Below the pieces are notes generated by a model, which made no database searches, was not told the origin of the DNA, and saw only the letters and a program-made list of their open reading frames with translations. Shown piece after piece: positions 52,893 through 61,488 of a stretch of DNA of 64,000 bases. Source of the DNA: Vibrio fluminensis (lineage in GTDB: Bacteria; Pseudomonadota; Gammaproteobacteria; Enterobacterales; Vibrionaceae); NCBI RefSeq assembly GCF_015278125.1, contig NZ_JADILO010000003.1:1-64000 (forward strand). The letters run 5' to 3'. The first letter of the stretch is position 1. Every line of letters begins with the position of its first letter. A program made the position numbers and the translations under genes.

Positions 52893-54455
52893 TTAAACGC
52901 GTTGCCAATGGCTCTGTGCCGATTGAATATGTATATCCCGCAAAGATAAGCGACCTTGTGTCAAAATCGAACTCGCTGGCGTATTCAATTCTCCTAAAAT
53001 GCGATTCGCCAGTTCAGGGACAATAGGGCTCAGCAACCAAGTTAGCTCTGTGACAATATTACTCACGAGCAAACAAGTTTGAGCGGCATGCAGTTCAGAA
53101 TGCTCCCCATTTGCCGCATTGCTTGCTAACCAAGGAGCGCGGTGATGGAAGAAAGCATTCAGCTCAGAAAGCAATGTATTCACTTCCTTAGTGACTCGAT
53201 ACAAATCGCGTTGAAAATAAGCATCAACAATGTCACTCAATGCTATCGCAGATAAACTTAACTGCGCTTGGCATTCTTCATCTAAGCATCCCGCTTTATC
53301 CAAACTAATCTCGCCAGCGAACAGCTTATCGATCAAGGTGTGATTACGCTTAACTAAATTGGCAAAGTTATTAAGAAGATCGGCATTAATCAGTTCGGCA
53401 AACTCATCCAACACAACGTTGCCATCGCGGTACAGTGGTTTCTGCCTCACTAGTGCATACCTCAGTCCATCAACAGTGAGTCGCTCAGCAAACTGGCTCG
53501 GGTTTACGGTTGTCTCTGGATTTGATTTTGAAATCTTTTCACCGTTGATCGTCCACCAGCCATGCACAATCAACTTTCTCGGCAAAGGCAGATCTAACGC
53601 GAGCAGGAATGCAGGCCAATAAACAGCATGAAACTGAAGGATATCTTTACCAATGACGTGCTCAGTATTCGCAATCGCCTGCTCATTTGAGCCCGAGCGC
53701 TGTATCGCACTGATATAGCTAAATAAGGCATCAATCCAAACATACACGGTATGCTCAGGATCGCTCGGCACTTGAATTCCCCATTGGTTATTCACTCTCG
53801 AGACTGACAAATCTTCCAATGGCGAAGATTCTAGTTGTTCAATCAAGGTTTTCTGGAAATGGCTTGGCACAATCACATCAGCGTTGCTTTTATAGTAATC
53901 AAGTAGAGCTTGGCGGTATTTCTCTAATCTAAATAGGTAGGTTTGTTCTTCAACATGCTCGATTGGCTGCTTGTGGATTGGGCAAAGCGAGCCATCAATC
54001 AGTTCACGTTTGGGATAGTATTGCTCACAAGCCACGCAGTAATCACCGCTATAATTACCCAAATAGATATCACCTTGCTGCTGTAACTGTTGCCATAAGG
54101 TTTGAATATGCGCCTTGTGATCTTGGTCAGTGGTGCGAATAAATACATCAGGTTCAATCGTCAGCTTTGGCCATAACGAGCTGAAAGTCTGAGAAAGCTG
54201 GTCAACAAACTCTTGCGGCAGTTTTCCGCTCGATTGAGCTGTGCCCGCAATTTTTTGACCATGCTCGTCAGTACCAGTAATCAATTGACTATGTGAACCA
54301 AGTAGTGAAAAAAATCGATGGAATACATCTGTTATGATCGCCGTGTAAGCATGACCTAAATGAGGTTCACCATTGGCGTAGAAAATGGGTGTGGTATAAA
54401 AAGTCGCGCGAGGAACAGATGGATATGCAGAAGCAACTGTTTGATTAATTGTCAT
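52893..54455 (-). CDS. Methionyl-tRNA synthetase, short second form
   Basis: 520 aa class I synthetase. P-H-L-G-H-A-Y-T (32-39) is the HIGH site, D-Y-C-V-A-C ... L-C-P-I-H (about 140-165) is a single zinc knuckle, W-I-D-A-L-F-S-Y near 247, and K-I-S-K-S-N (about 311-316) is the KMSKS loop. It lacks the C-terminal tRNA-binding domain of the 676-aa MetG. Vibrio normally has metG elsewhere, so this is likely a paralogue, perhaps for inhibitor tolerance or low Met-tRNA. A Met-rich leader peptide lies upstream. Shine-Dalgarno AGGAG. Confidence 0.92.
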   Translation of the reverse strand: MTINQTVASAYPSVPRATFYTTPIFYANGEPHLGHAYTAIITDVFHRFFSLLGSHSQLITGTDEHGQKIAGTAQSSGKLPQEFVDQLSQTFSSLWPKLTIEPDVFIRTTDQDHKAHIQTLWQQLQQQGDIYLGNYSGDYCVACEQYYPKRELIDGSLCPIHKQPIEHVEEQTYLFRLEKYRQALLDYYKSNADVIVPSHFQKTLIEQLESSPLEDLSVSRVNNQWGIQVPSDPEHTVYVWIDALFSYISAIQRSGSNEQAIANTEHVIGKDILQFHAVYWPAFLLALDLPLPRKLIVHGWWTINGEKISKSNPETTVNPSQFAERLTVDGLRYALVRQKPLYRDGNVVLDEFAELINADLLNNFANLVKRNHTLIDKLFAGEISLDKAGCLDEECQAQLSLSAIALSDIVDAYFQRDLYRVTKEVNTLLSELNAFFHHRAPWLASNAANGEHSELHAAQTCLLVSNIVTELTWLLSPIVPELANRILGELNTPASSILTQGRLSLRDIHIQSAQSHWQRV

Positions 54456-54474
54456 ATTTCGTCTCCTTTACATC

Positions 54475-54568
54475 CGAACTATCGATTGAAAAGAGACTGA
54501 TACAAGTCATCTAAATACATCACCTTCCAATCGAGAGTTTCGGAATGGTGATGCTGTGATTAATAAAT
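54475..54568 (-). promoter_or_regulatory. Competing hairpins between Met-leader and MetRS2
   Basis: On the minus strand CATCACC and GGTGATG (7 bp) can pair around CCGAAACTCTCGATTG. That segment can instead pair with CAATCGATAGTTCGG, which ends about 7 bp before AGGAG of MetRS2. The two structures cross, so only one can form. No long T-tract. Confidence 0.5.
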
Positions 54569-54673
54569 TTAGAACACGCAAACCATCCCTCGCAGCATTC
54601 GCTGAGAAGGCATGTTCATCATGTTAGCTGCAGGAGCTAGAGTCATAATAGTGCGTGTTATTTTCGTATTCAT
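54569..54673 (-). CDS. Candidate Met-rich leader peptide of MetRS2, 34 aa
   Basis: ATG at 54673, TAA at 54571-54569. Seven of 34 codons are ATG, including the cluster N-M-M-N-M near residues 17-21 and single Met at 10, 26 and 30. It ends 113 bp before the MetRS2 ATG. A leader peptide loaded with the amino acid whose tRNA the downstream enzyme charges is the classical attenuation design. The Shine-Dalgarno is poor, the main weakness. A possible -35/-10 (TTGTCC, 17 bp, TAGTGT) lies almost at the ATG. Confidence 0.5.
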   Translation of the reverse strand: MNTKITRTIMTLAPAANMMNMPSQRMLRGMVCVF

Positions 54674-54752
54674 GTTGTTCACACTAACAGAGAGTATTGG
54701 AATGGACAACTACTAGATTACCCAGCTGAGTATTTTATTAACCGACTGAACT

Positions 54753-55664
54753 TTAGGCAAATCGCGAACGGTAATGAGTCGGAGTAATTCCCACCACCTT
54801 CTTAAAGACACGGGTAAAGTTGCTGACATCGTTATAGCCCAACAGAAAAGCCACCTGTTCTACCGTCGATTTATTGATGTTCATTTCTCGCTTGGCAACA
54901 TCCATTTTGTAGTTCAAACGGTACTGTTGTGGAGTGAGATTCAACGCCTTTTTAAACGCTCGGGTTAATGTTTTTTCACTGACACAGCAAAGCTCTGCCA
55001 TCGCCTTATTGCTCTGCTCTTCTAGCGGTGTTCTCTCACAATATTGTTGTGCTTTTAACACCAATTCATTGCCGTGGCTAAAATCAGGTATAAAACGTTC
55101 ATAATAGGCTTGTAGGCGCCCCGAGAAGTCCAGTAGACAAATATCCGCCACCTCCTTAGCAAGCTCAAAACCACCGTAACGCGCAATAAGGTGCAACGCT
55201 AAATCTTGGAATGCAAATAACCCCGACCCCGTCACCACACTCCCCTCGTCGACCACCATTTCATGGCGTTTTACATCCGCCAAGAGTGGAAAATCACTAG
55301 CCAGCTGATCACACAACTTCCAATGGGTAGTGGCGGCTCTATTGTCTAATAGCCCCGCATGCCCCAACCAAAACACACTTGCGCAGTTGGCTGCCACTGT
55401 GCACCCTTGTCCATGCCATTGTTTTAGCGTTGTCAGTAAGGTTGAGTCGTAATGGATATCCGCACCAATTCTTCGCGGCGGAATAAAAACCACATCTGGC
55501 ACAGTCTCAATCGGTAATTCTGAACAATTAACCTTAGTCACCATAAATAATGGCGTGTCTAGCACGTAGTTCGCTACCGATAAAATATCGCTGATCCCTG
55601 CAGCCGCTGACTCCATCACGTGCTCCGTTTCTAGGATCACAACCTTAATTATCTTGCCGTCCAT
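54753..55664 (-). CDS. GlxA-family AraC-type regulator
   Basis: 303 aa. DJ-1/PfpI-like N-terminal domain (about 5-185) with C-A-S-V-F-W-L-G at the nucleophile elbow (about 95), then an AraC HTH (about 205-303): C-C-V-S-E-K-T-L-T-R-A-F-K-K-A and V-A-F-L-L-G-Y-N-D-V-S-N-F-T-R-V-F-K-K-V. It is divergent from a cysteine hydrolase gene 85 bp away and probably regulates it. Effector unknown. Confidence 0.9.
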   Translation of the reverse strand: MDGKIIKVVILETEHVMESAAAGISDILSVANYVLDTPLFMVTKVNCSELPIETVPDVVFIPPRRIGADIHYDSTLLTTLKQWHGQGCTVAANCASVFWLGHAGLLDNRAATTHWKLCDQLASDFPLLADVKRHEMVVDEGSVVTGSGLFAFQDLALHLIARYGGFELAKEVADICLLDFSGRLQAYYERFIPDFSHGNELVLKAQQYCERTPLEEQSNKAMAELCCVSEKTLTRAFKKALNLTPQQYRLNYKMDVAKREMNINKSTVEQVAFLLGYNDVSNFTRVFKKVVGITPTHYRSRFA

Positions 55665-55749
55665 ATTCGACCTTTAATTGTCCATTTGGGACATTATAAC
55701 TTGCTGATACAGAGTGTAAAGTAGCCACATCAAATCAAGGAGAGTACCT

Positions 55750-56292
55750 ATGACTAAACAAGCACTAATTATCATCGACATTCAAAATGACTATTTTGAA
55801 GGCGGCGCTATGACGTTATTTGAGCCAACAAAAGCCGCACTGAACGCACAAAAACTGTTAGCTCATTTTCGCCAAACCGGTCAGCCGGTGGTACACATTC
55901 AGCACCTCGCAGCCAGCCCTGAGCTTGGGTTTATGTTAGAAGGCACTGAAGGCCAACAAATTCATCCACTGGTTGCGCCAACAGACAGCGAAACGGTGAT
56001 TGTTAAGCATTACCCAAACGCATTCGCAGCGACTAACTTAAGCACTGTATTAAGTGAACTTGGCGTGACTAGCGTTATTCTAGCAGGCATGATGACTCAT
56101 ATGTGTGTGAGTAGCACAGCACGAGCTACGATCGAATATGGTCTTAAAGCGACCATCGCCCATGATGCCTGTGCTACTTGTGCACTGCCGATTTTTGACC
56201 AAGTAGTCCCTGCTGAAGTGGTACATCAAACAGCATTGGCTGAAGTGGCTAACATCGCCCAACTGCAAAGCGTCGATGACATAATTAGCTAA
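55750..56292 (+). CDS. Isochorismatase-family cysteine hydrolase
   Basis: 180 aa. Catalytic triad of the family: Asp10 in I-I-D-I-Q-N-D-Y, Lys in V-I-V-K-H-Y-P-N-A-F near 84, and Cys in M-M-T-H-M-C-V-S-S-T near 119, with the preceding cis-peptide G-M-M. Members hydrolyse nicotinamide, carbamates or biuret-type amides. Substrate not assignable. Shine-Dalgarno AAGGAGAG. Divergent from its likely regulator. Confidence 0.9.
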   Translation: MTKQALIIIDIQNDYFEGGAMTLFEPTKAALNAQKLLAHFRQTGQPVVHIQHLAASPELGFMLEGTEGQQIHPLVAPTDSETVIVKHYPNAFAATNLSTVLSELGVTSVILAGMMTHMCVSSTARATIEYGLKATIAHDACATCALPIFDQVVPAEVVHQTALAEVANIAQLQSVDDIIS

Positions 56293-56436
56293 TCATCTTT
56301 AACGCAGACCTAATTCCCTCTAGCATCTTGGTACTGCTTCCCCAATATATCGAATTTAAAGGGAGCAGCTACCAGCAAGACAAAGCTCATCAAGCCAGTT
56401 ATACTCCGCCCTTTCTCTCAACTAGAATTGCTATCC

Positions 56437-56598
56437 ATGAGACAATTTTACGTTACCGAAGGCGATACCAGCTCTAAGAAAGAGAAGATTGCCTACCCAA
56501 AACTGGCTTTGTGCGACAAGTGCGTCAGTAGCTATGTGGTGATCAGCGAAGGTGAACGCACCTACCAAGAATGCGCCAAATGCGGTGCGGATGATTAA
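56437..56598 (+). CDS. Small zinc-ribbon-like protein, 53 aa
   Basis: ATG 56437 to TAA 56598. Two CxxC pairs, C-D-K-C near residue 25-28 and C-A-K-C near 46-49, suggest a treble-clef or ribbon zinc site. Start M-R-Q-F-Y-V-T-E-G-D, Lys-rich before the first pair, ending G-A-D-D. It is followed by a strong terminator at 56637. No Shine-Dalgarno stands out. Family not recognised. Confidence 0.68.
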   Translation: MRQFYVTEGDTSSKKEKIAYPKLALCDKCVSSYVVISEGERTYQECAKCGADD

Positions 56599-56636
56599 TG
56601 CCAGTTGTTATTGAGTATTAGTGACTGACTAAAAAT

Positions 56637-56668
56637 AAAACGCCTCAAAGTCAATCTTGAGGCGTTTT
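56637..56668. terminator. Bidirectional terminator
   Basis: AAAACGCCTCAA-AGTCAATC-TTGAGGCGTTTT between the zinc-ribbon gene and the converging regulator. Confidence 0.9.
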
Positions 56669-56693
56669 GCTATTTGACTCTCCATAAGAGTAG

Positions 56694-58388
56694 CTACAAC
56701 GAATACTTGGCAATTTTACGTCGAAGCGTAGATAAGCTAATTCCGAGTTGATTCGACACATCGACATACTGTCGATTGAGCACTACCAAGGCATTAGCGA
56801 TTTCACGTTTTTCGATTTCCTCTAGCGGCTGTATCGGCGTGGCTACACAAGACATCATCCCAGCAGCCGAGGCATCAAGCAGCATACTATCGCGGTGTAA
56901 AAACGTGTGCTCAATCCACTTGGCTAACTCAGATATATTTCCTGACCAGATTCGATTACTGGCATATTCCAGCAAGAAACCGAGTAAATTTTCATCCACC
57001 GCATCTCGGCCGCCATACAACTCGCTAAGTTTACGCTCGACAATCATCGGAATGTCTTCGGTACGTTTTTGAAGATTAGGTAAAACCAACGACGCACCAG
57101 TGAGGTAGTAATAGAGTGAAGGGCAGAAACGACGTTCATGAACCAAATCTTCTAACGGCTTAATTGAGCTGGTGATTAAGCGGAAGTTAAGATCGACCGA
57201 CTTATTGGTATTAATATCAAACAGCGTTTTGGTCAAAATGATGTGCGTTAGCGCCGCCTGTAGTACCCCTGGCAACAGATCAATTCGCTCGATATACAAG
57301 GTGCCACCATTGGCCAACTCAAACTTCGATTTTGCACCTTCGCCATCATCGGTGCCGAGTAGCAGCGCCGATAAATCTTCCGGTTTCACCGAGTGCAAGT
57401 TCACAGCGATAAACGGCCCTTCACTAAAGCGCTCGCAAGAGTTATGAATTGTCAAAGCTAAGCTGCGCTTACCCGTTCCCTCTTCACCTAAGATGTAGAT
57501 TGGCGAGGTATTTTTCACCGATTCTTTCGCGGCAGAAATCACGCGCTGCATCAGCGGCGAGTCCGTGGTGTACCGATCCAGTGTTGAGATCAGTCGATGG
57601 CTTTTCTCTTGTTTGTCTGTGGCTGCCTCTATTGATGCAAAATCCAAAATTCTGTGACTATCATCGATTGGTTGGAAATTAAGCTTATATTGTTTCAATT
57701 GACCAGCAAAATCGAAATCAACATTGTCACCATTCACCACCTGATTATCACAAATTAAAGATTTGATCTTAGGAGGAAATAAGAAGTATTCGAAAAGATT
57801 ACCATTAATAATTTCATTCGGCGCGGTTTCAAACTGAGCAAAAAACTCTGGGCTACCGTAAGTGATAAAACCGTCGTTATCGACCACCAGAAAACAAGCT
57901 CTACTTGTTTCAATATAATGGCGATTAAACCCTTCAGCTTGTTGCTGAATACGGCATCGGCTCATTTCATTCAAACACGTTGCCATGGTCATTAAACTAA
58001 TATCGACATGACTTAACATCTCTTTATTAAGATGAATATACGTAGCATAACCTAATACACCAAGCTCACTATCGGTAATCGGCTGGCTCTTAACATGAAG
58101 ATACTGCTTGCCGCTAATACGCCAGTCATAGATTTCTTGTATACCAAGCTTTTCTGGTGACCAATATTGACCAACAACAAACCCATGTTCCTCAAGTAAG
58201 GACTTTAAGGTCTTGTTTCCTCGTTGCGATAAGCATACAAAATCATGGCTAAACAGCAAAAAAATACCGTCAGTACTCATTGAAGATTGACTAACCTTTG
58301 CCATTAATTGCACAAAATCTTTGATTAATCCTGGCGATTTTAGCCCTTCCAATCGAACGTCTTGAATACCGTAATGTAATGTACCCAT
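56694..58388 (-). CDS. DhaR-like AAA+ regulator lacking GAFTGA
   Basis: 564 aa. N-terminal sensor (1-150), PAS-like segment (about 155-245: F-L-V-V-D-N-D-G-F-I-T-Y-G), AAA+ domain with Walker A G-E-E-G-T-G-K-R-S near 300 and Walker-B-like L-Y-I-E-R-I-D near 363. Where sigma-54 activators have GAFTGA the sequence reads G-T-D-D-G-E-G-A, so it should not contact RpoN. Fis-type HTH at the end (V-S-N-Q-L-G-I-S-L-S-T-L-R-R-K). It starts 13 bp after the other regulator's stop. Likely controls the dha genes. Confidence 0.8.
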   Translation of the reverse strand: MGTLHYGIQDVRLEGLKSPGLIKDFVQLMAKVSQSSMSTDGIFLLFSHDFVCLSQRGNKTLKSLLEEHGFVVGQYWSPEKLGIQEIYDWRISGKQYLHVKSQPITDSELGVLGYATYIHLNKEMLSHVDISLMTMATCLNEMSRCRIQQQAEGFNRHYIETSRACFLVVDNDGFITYGSPEFFAQFETAPNEIINGNLFEYFLFPPKIKSLICDNQVVNGDNVDFDFAGQLKQYKLNFQPIDDSHRILDFASIEAATDKQEKSHRLISTLDRYTTDSPLMQRVISAAKESVKNTSPIYILGEEGTGKRSLALTIHNSCERFSEGPFIAVNLHSVKPEDLSALLLGTDDGEGAKSKFELANGGTLYIERIDLLPGVLQAALTHIILTKTLFDINTNKSVDLNFRLITSSIKPLEDLVHERRFCPSLYYYLTGASLVLPNLQKRTEDIPMIVERKLSELYGGRDAVDENLLGFLLEYASNRIWSGNISELAKWIEHTFLHRDSMLLDASAAGMMSCVATPIQPLEEIEKREIANALVVLNRQYVDVSNQLGISLSTLRRKIAKYSL

Positions 58389-58401
58389 AGTAATATCCTT
58401 T

Positions 58402-60207
58402 TTACGCTTTCACTGTCATTAATTGGCAGGTTAAGCCGTGTTTTTTCATCTTTCGCCACAACGTTGTTCGGCTCATGCCTAATGCGTCCGCTACACTTGT
58501 TGCTCGGCCGCCATTCTCTTGCCAAGCATTGAGAATGACGTTGCGTTCTGCATCCGCTATGTTGACAATTTTTTTCTCATCCGCTTTGCGCTTTTTCATT
58601 CGTTCCGGCAAGGTATCCAAGGTGATAAGTCCGTTGCCACATAACTGAGTCGCATTTTCAAGCGTCTGAAATAGTTCTAAAAAGTTTCCCGGCCAGTGAT
58701 AATTCATCAAAACACTCAGGGCCTCACTTTCAAATTGAATATTGGCTCTTTCACGTAAACTCAGTTGCTCAAGAGTCATATCAAGCACGCGCTGTAAGCG
58801 AGAGAGATCTTGGGTTAAAGGTCTTAATGTGAGTTCCGCTAAAGAGAGTTTCATATACAGTAAGCGATTAAGGCGCGAGGTTTCCCAGTCATACCCCGCC
58901 GAAGCACAACAGATCAGCTCAATATTGAAGGTTTGATAGTGACCCGCAGCATCACTAATGAAGCCAGTCGACAACACTTTGAGTAGCGTGCTTTGCAATT
59001 CAGCGCACAGTAAATCGATGTTCTCGATACACAAAATGTGACCATTGGCATCATTCAATACACTGAGAAACTGCTGCTTACTGACTTCCATTGCCTCTAA
59101 ATTGCCGCCATGCCCCATAAAACCAGCCATACAATCAATCTTGAAACGCTGCTTATGCGCTAATTGTTTGGCTATGTAGTCCACCACATAATGCTCACCC
59201 GCCCCAACGGATGAGGTGATAAACAGACGTAATCCACCTTTGTTACCTTTGGTTAAGAAACGGTCGATGTAGTTGTCTTTAGCCAAGCATTGTGACAACA
59301 CAACATCACGCCAATTGCCACTGACGCTAGCTTGACTGGATAATTTCACGAAACAGATATATTTGCCGCGCACGCGCTGACGGCGTATATGCCCGGTCAC
59401 TTGTACTTGCTCGACTTCAATGTTGACGCTCTCTAGCTCCATCTCACCCGGTATTGCGGAAACCGCCAATACCGGCAGTCCGTCAAGATGTACCATACCA
59501 CGCTGAATGTGTTGACGAGCTTTATCATTGCTGTATTGCAATTGGCGATCGTGACCAAATACAAACACCATTTCGGACATTGAATCCAAAATATCTTCAA
59601 ACAGCATTACGTTGCTTAAGCTTTTCGCTGGATAGTGCGTCAATGCCTCGAGATGGCGCTTAGCAAAAGGTAGCGATTTTTCATGCGGCTTGTCATACAG
59701 AGCCATCAAAAATAAACCATGATGATCATTGCGCACAGTCACGCAAGCAAATGCGATTTCGTGAAGTACCTTTTTATAGGTTTCATGACAGCCTGTCGTA
59801 GCAACATTAAGGCTCTCTTGAGCGAGTGAAAAAGCGGTGGTACCAATCAGCGATTTGGCAAAACAAAACCCCTCGCCAATACCTAATTCTGTCAGTGGTA
59901 TTTTTAATTCTGGCGAGGTTTGAATCGCCAGTACTACCCCTTGGGGATCGAGCAAGCACCAAGCACCACCCGCGCCTAATACGGCAAGTAGATTGGTACT
60001 TTGTAAGTGGTCGATATAGTTAGTTGCATAGGATGCGTTGGCTAATAACGATTTTCTCGGAGTTGGTTGGGTGTCCCAGTCAAAAGCACAAAGATGTTTA
60101 TCGTCCAGCCATGAGCACACCAAAGGGTCTTTAGTGCTGTCTTGACTCGGCCAATTATTTTGAACGTGGAGTAACCACTTTTTGTACTTTTCACTGGAGG
60201 AACGCAT
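58402..60207 (-). CDS. Second DhaR-like regulator with degenerate AAA+ domain
   Basis: 601 aa. GAF-like N-terminus (60-200), PAS (about 205-275), AAA+-like domain whose Walker A is S-S-V-G-A-G-E-H near 330, lacking the Lys. GAFTGA is absent (M-A-G-F-M-G-H-G). C-terminal Fis HTH is intact (V-A-D-A-L-G-M-S-R-T-T-L-W-R-K-M). Overall order matches DhaR of glycerol metabolism. ATP hydrolysis is doubtful. Located directly downstream of glycerol dehydrogenase, beyond a terminator. The two regulators may form a heteromer (inference). Confidence 0.8.
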   Translation of the reverse strand: MRSSSEKYKKWLLHVQNNWPSQDSTKDPLVCSWLDDKHLCAFDWDTQPTPRKSLLANASYATNYIDHLQSTNLLAVLGAGGAWCLLDPQGVVLAIQTSPELKIPLTELGIGEGFCFAKSLIGTTAFSLAQESLNVATTGCHETYKKVLHEIAFACVTVRNDHHGLFLMALYDKPHEKSLPFAKRHLEALTHYPAKSLSNVMLFEDILDSMSEMVFVFGHDRQLQYSNDKARQHIQRGMVHLDGLPVLAVSAIPGEMELESVNIEVEQVQVTGHIRRQRVRGKYICFVKLSSQASVSGNWRDVVLSQCLAKDNYIDRFLTKGNKGGLRLFITSSVGAGEHYVVDYIAKQLAHKQRFKIDCMAGFMGHGGNLEAMEVSKQQFLSVLNDANGHILCIENIDLLCAELQSTLLKVLSTGFISDAAGHYQTFNIELICCASAGYDWETSRLNRLLYMKLSLAELTLRPLTQDLSRLQRVLDMTLEQLSLRERANIQFESEALSVLMNYHWPGNFLELFQTLENATQLCGNGLITLDTLPERMKKRKADEKKIVNIADAERNVILNAWQENGGRATSVADALGMSRTTLWRKMKKHGLTCQLMTVKA

Positions 60208-60328
60208 ATTTACAACTCAAAAAAATGCTAACAACCTATTGTAGATTTGAGTGGTATTAACGGTATCTCTTTGATCCGATATTGAGATACTAAACTCGTT
60301 AAATACCGCTAAGTTGATTAGGGTCAAA

Positions 60329-60362
60329 AACCCCAGCAAGGTAATCACTCCCTGCTGAGGTT
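60329..60362 (-). terminator. dha operon terminator
   Basis: On the minus strand CCTCAGCA-GGGAGTGATTACCT-TGCTGGGG then TTTTT, 20 bp after the glycerol dehydrogenase stop. Confidence 0.8.
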
Positions 60363-60381
60363 TTATCGTCTAATCAGATAA

Positions 60382-61464
60382 TTACTGACCCAATTGGTGC
60401 GCGGTTAAAATCGCTGCAAACACTTTTTCTGCTGTCACAGTAAAAGGCATATTGTGGATAGTTTCGCCCTCTGCACATGACGCAATGGCAACGTCCATTA
60501 GCTTGTCATGGTTAAGCTCTTTTACACCCATATCATGTAAGTTGGTTGGTAGACCTACGCTGCGGCAGAAGCCGATTACGGTTTGAATCTCTTCATAGTC
60601 AGCGTTTTCCAATACCAATTGCACTAGAGTACCAAATGCCACTTTTTCACCATGTAATAGGTGGTGACACTCTTCCAGTTTGGTTAAACCGTTATGAATC
60701 GCGTGTGCCCCTGCTAGACCGCTCGATTCAAAACCAATACCACTTAAGTAAGTATTGGCTTCAATGATGTTTTCAACCGCTTGAGTGGATACACCATTTT
60801 CAACCGCCGCTTTTGCTTTTAGACCATCAGCCAACAGCGTTTCGTAACACAACTTCGCTAATGCTTGTGCCGAACGAGTTGGTGCACCACCAGCCATGGT
60901 TGCTTTGCCTGAAATCATGTTTGCGCGAGCTTCAAACCAAGTAGATAGCGCATCACCCATACCAGCAACAATCAGACGTGCCGGTGCTTTTGCGATGATT
61001 GCGGTATCCATGATGACCATATTTGGGTTCGATGGGAACAGTAGGTACTCAGAGAACTCACCTTCTGGCGTGTAGATAACCGCTAGCGCAGAAGTTGGCG
61101 CATCTGTTGATGCAATCGTCGGTACGATAACAACTGGTAACTTAGTGTAGAAAGCAATCGCTTTAGCAGTATCCAGTGTTTTACCACCACCGATACCAAT
61201 GATTACGTCAGCATTCACACCTTGAGCTAGCGTGATCAAACGCTCAATCTCAGGGCGAGAACATTCTCCGTTAAAACGCTCGAAAGTCACTGGAATTTCG
61301 TCTGCGGCAAAACTCGTTGCGACGGTATCCTGTGTTAGCCCCATAACGAAATCGTCAGCAATAGAAAATGGCTTACTACCAAAGGCCGACACATATTTGC
61401 CGATGTTAGCTAGCGCGCCTTCACCTTGGATATACTTGCTTGGAGAGATAATAATTTTGTCCAT
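60382..61464 (-). CDS. gldA: Glycerol dehydrogenase
   Basis: 360 aa iron/zinc-type dehydrogenase oxidising glycerol to dihydroxyacetone with NAD+. Starts M-D-K-I-I-I-S-P-S-K-Y-I-Q-G like E. coli GldA. NAD motif G-I-G-G-G-K-T-L-D (about 93-101), P-T-I-A-S-T-D-A-P near 117, metal ligands in D (G-M-G-D-A-L-S near 170), H (A-G-A-H-A-I-H-N near 253) and H (H-L-L-H-G-E near 268). ATG 61464 has AAGG upstream; 7 more residues are possible. 24 bp after the DhaKL stop, same operon. Confidence 0.93.
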   Translation of the reverse strand: MDKIIISPSKYIQGEGALANIGKYVSAFGSKPFSIADDFVMGLTQDTVATSFAADEIPVTFERFNGECSRPEIERLITLAQGVNADVIIGIGGGKTLDTAKAIAFYTKLPVVIVPTIASTDAPTSALAVIYTPEGEFSEYLLFPSNPNMVIMDTAIIAKAPARLIVAGMGDALSTWFEARANMISGKATMAGGAPTRSAQALAKLCYETLLADGLKAKAAVENGVSTQAVENIIEANTYLSGIGFESSGLAGAHAIHNGLTKLEECHHLLHGEKVAFGTLVQLVLENADYEEIQTVIGFCRSVGLPTNLHDMGVKELNHDKLMDVAIASCAEGETIHNMPFTVTAEKVFAAILTAHQLGQ

Positions 61465-61488
61465 GATAACTACCTTATTAATCATTCG

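Noticed and set aside
54456..54673. T-box riboswitch before MetRS2
   Set aside because: No T-box sequence or terminator/antiterminator pair; a leader peptide explains the Met bias better.
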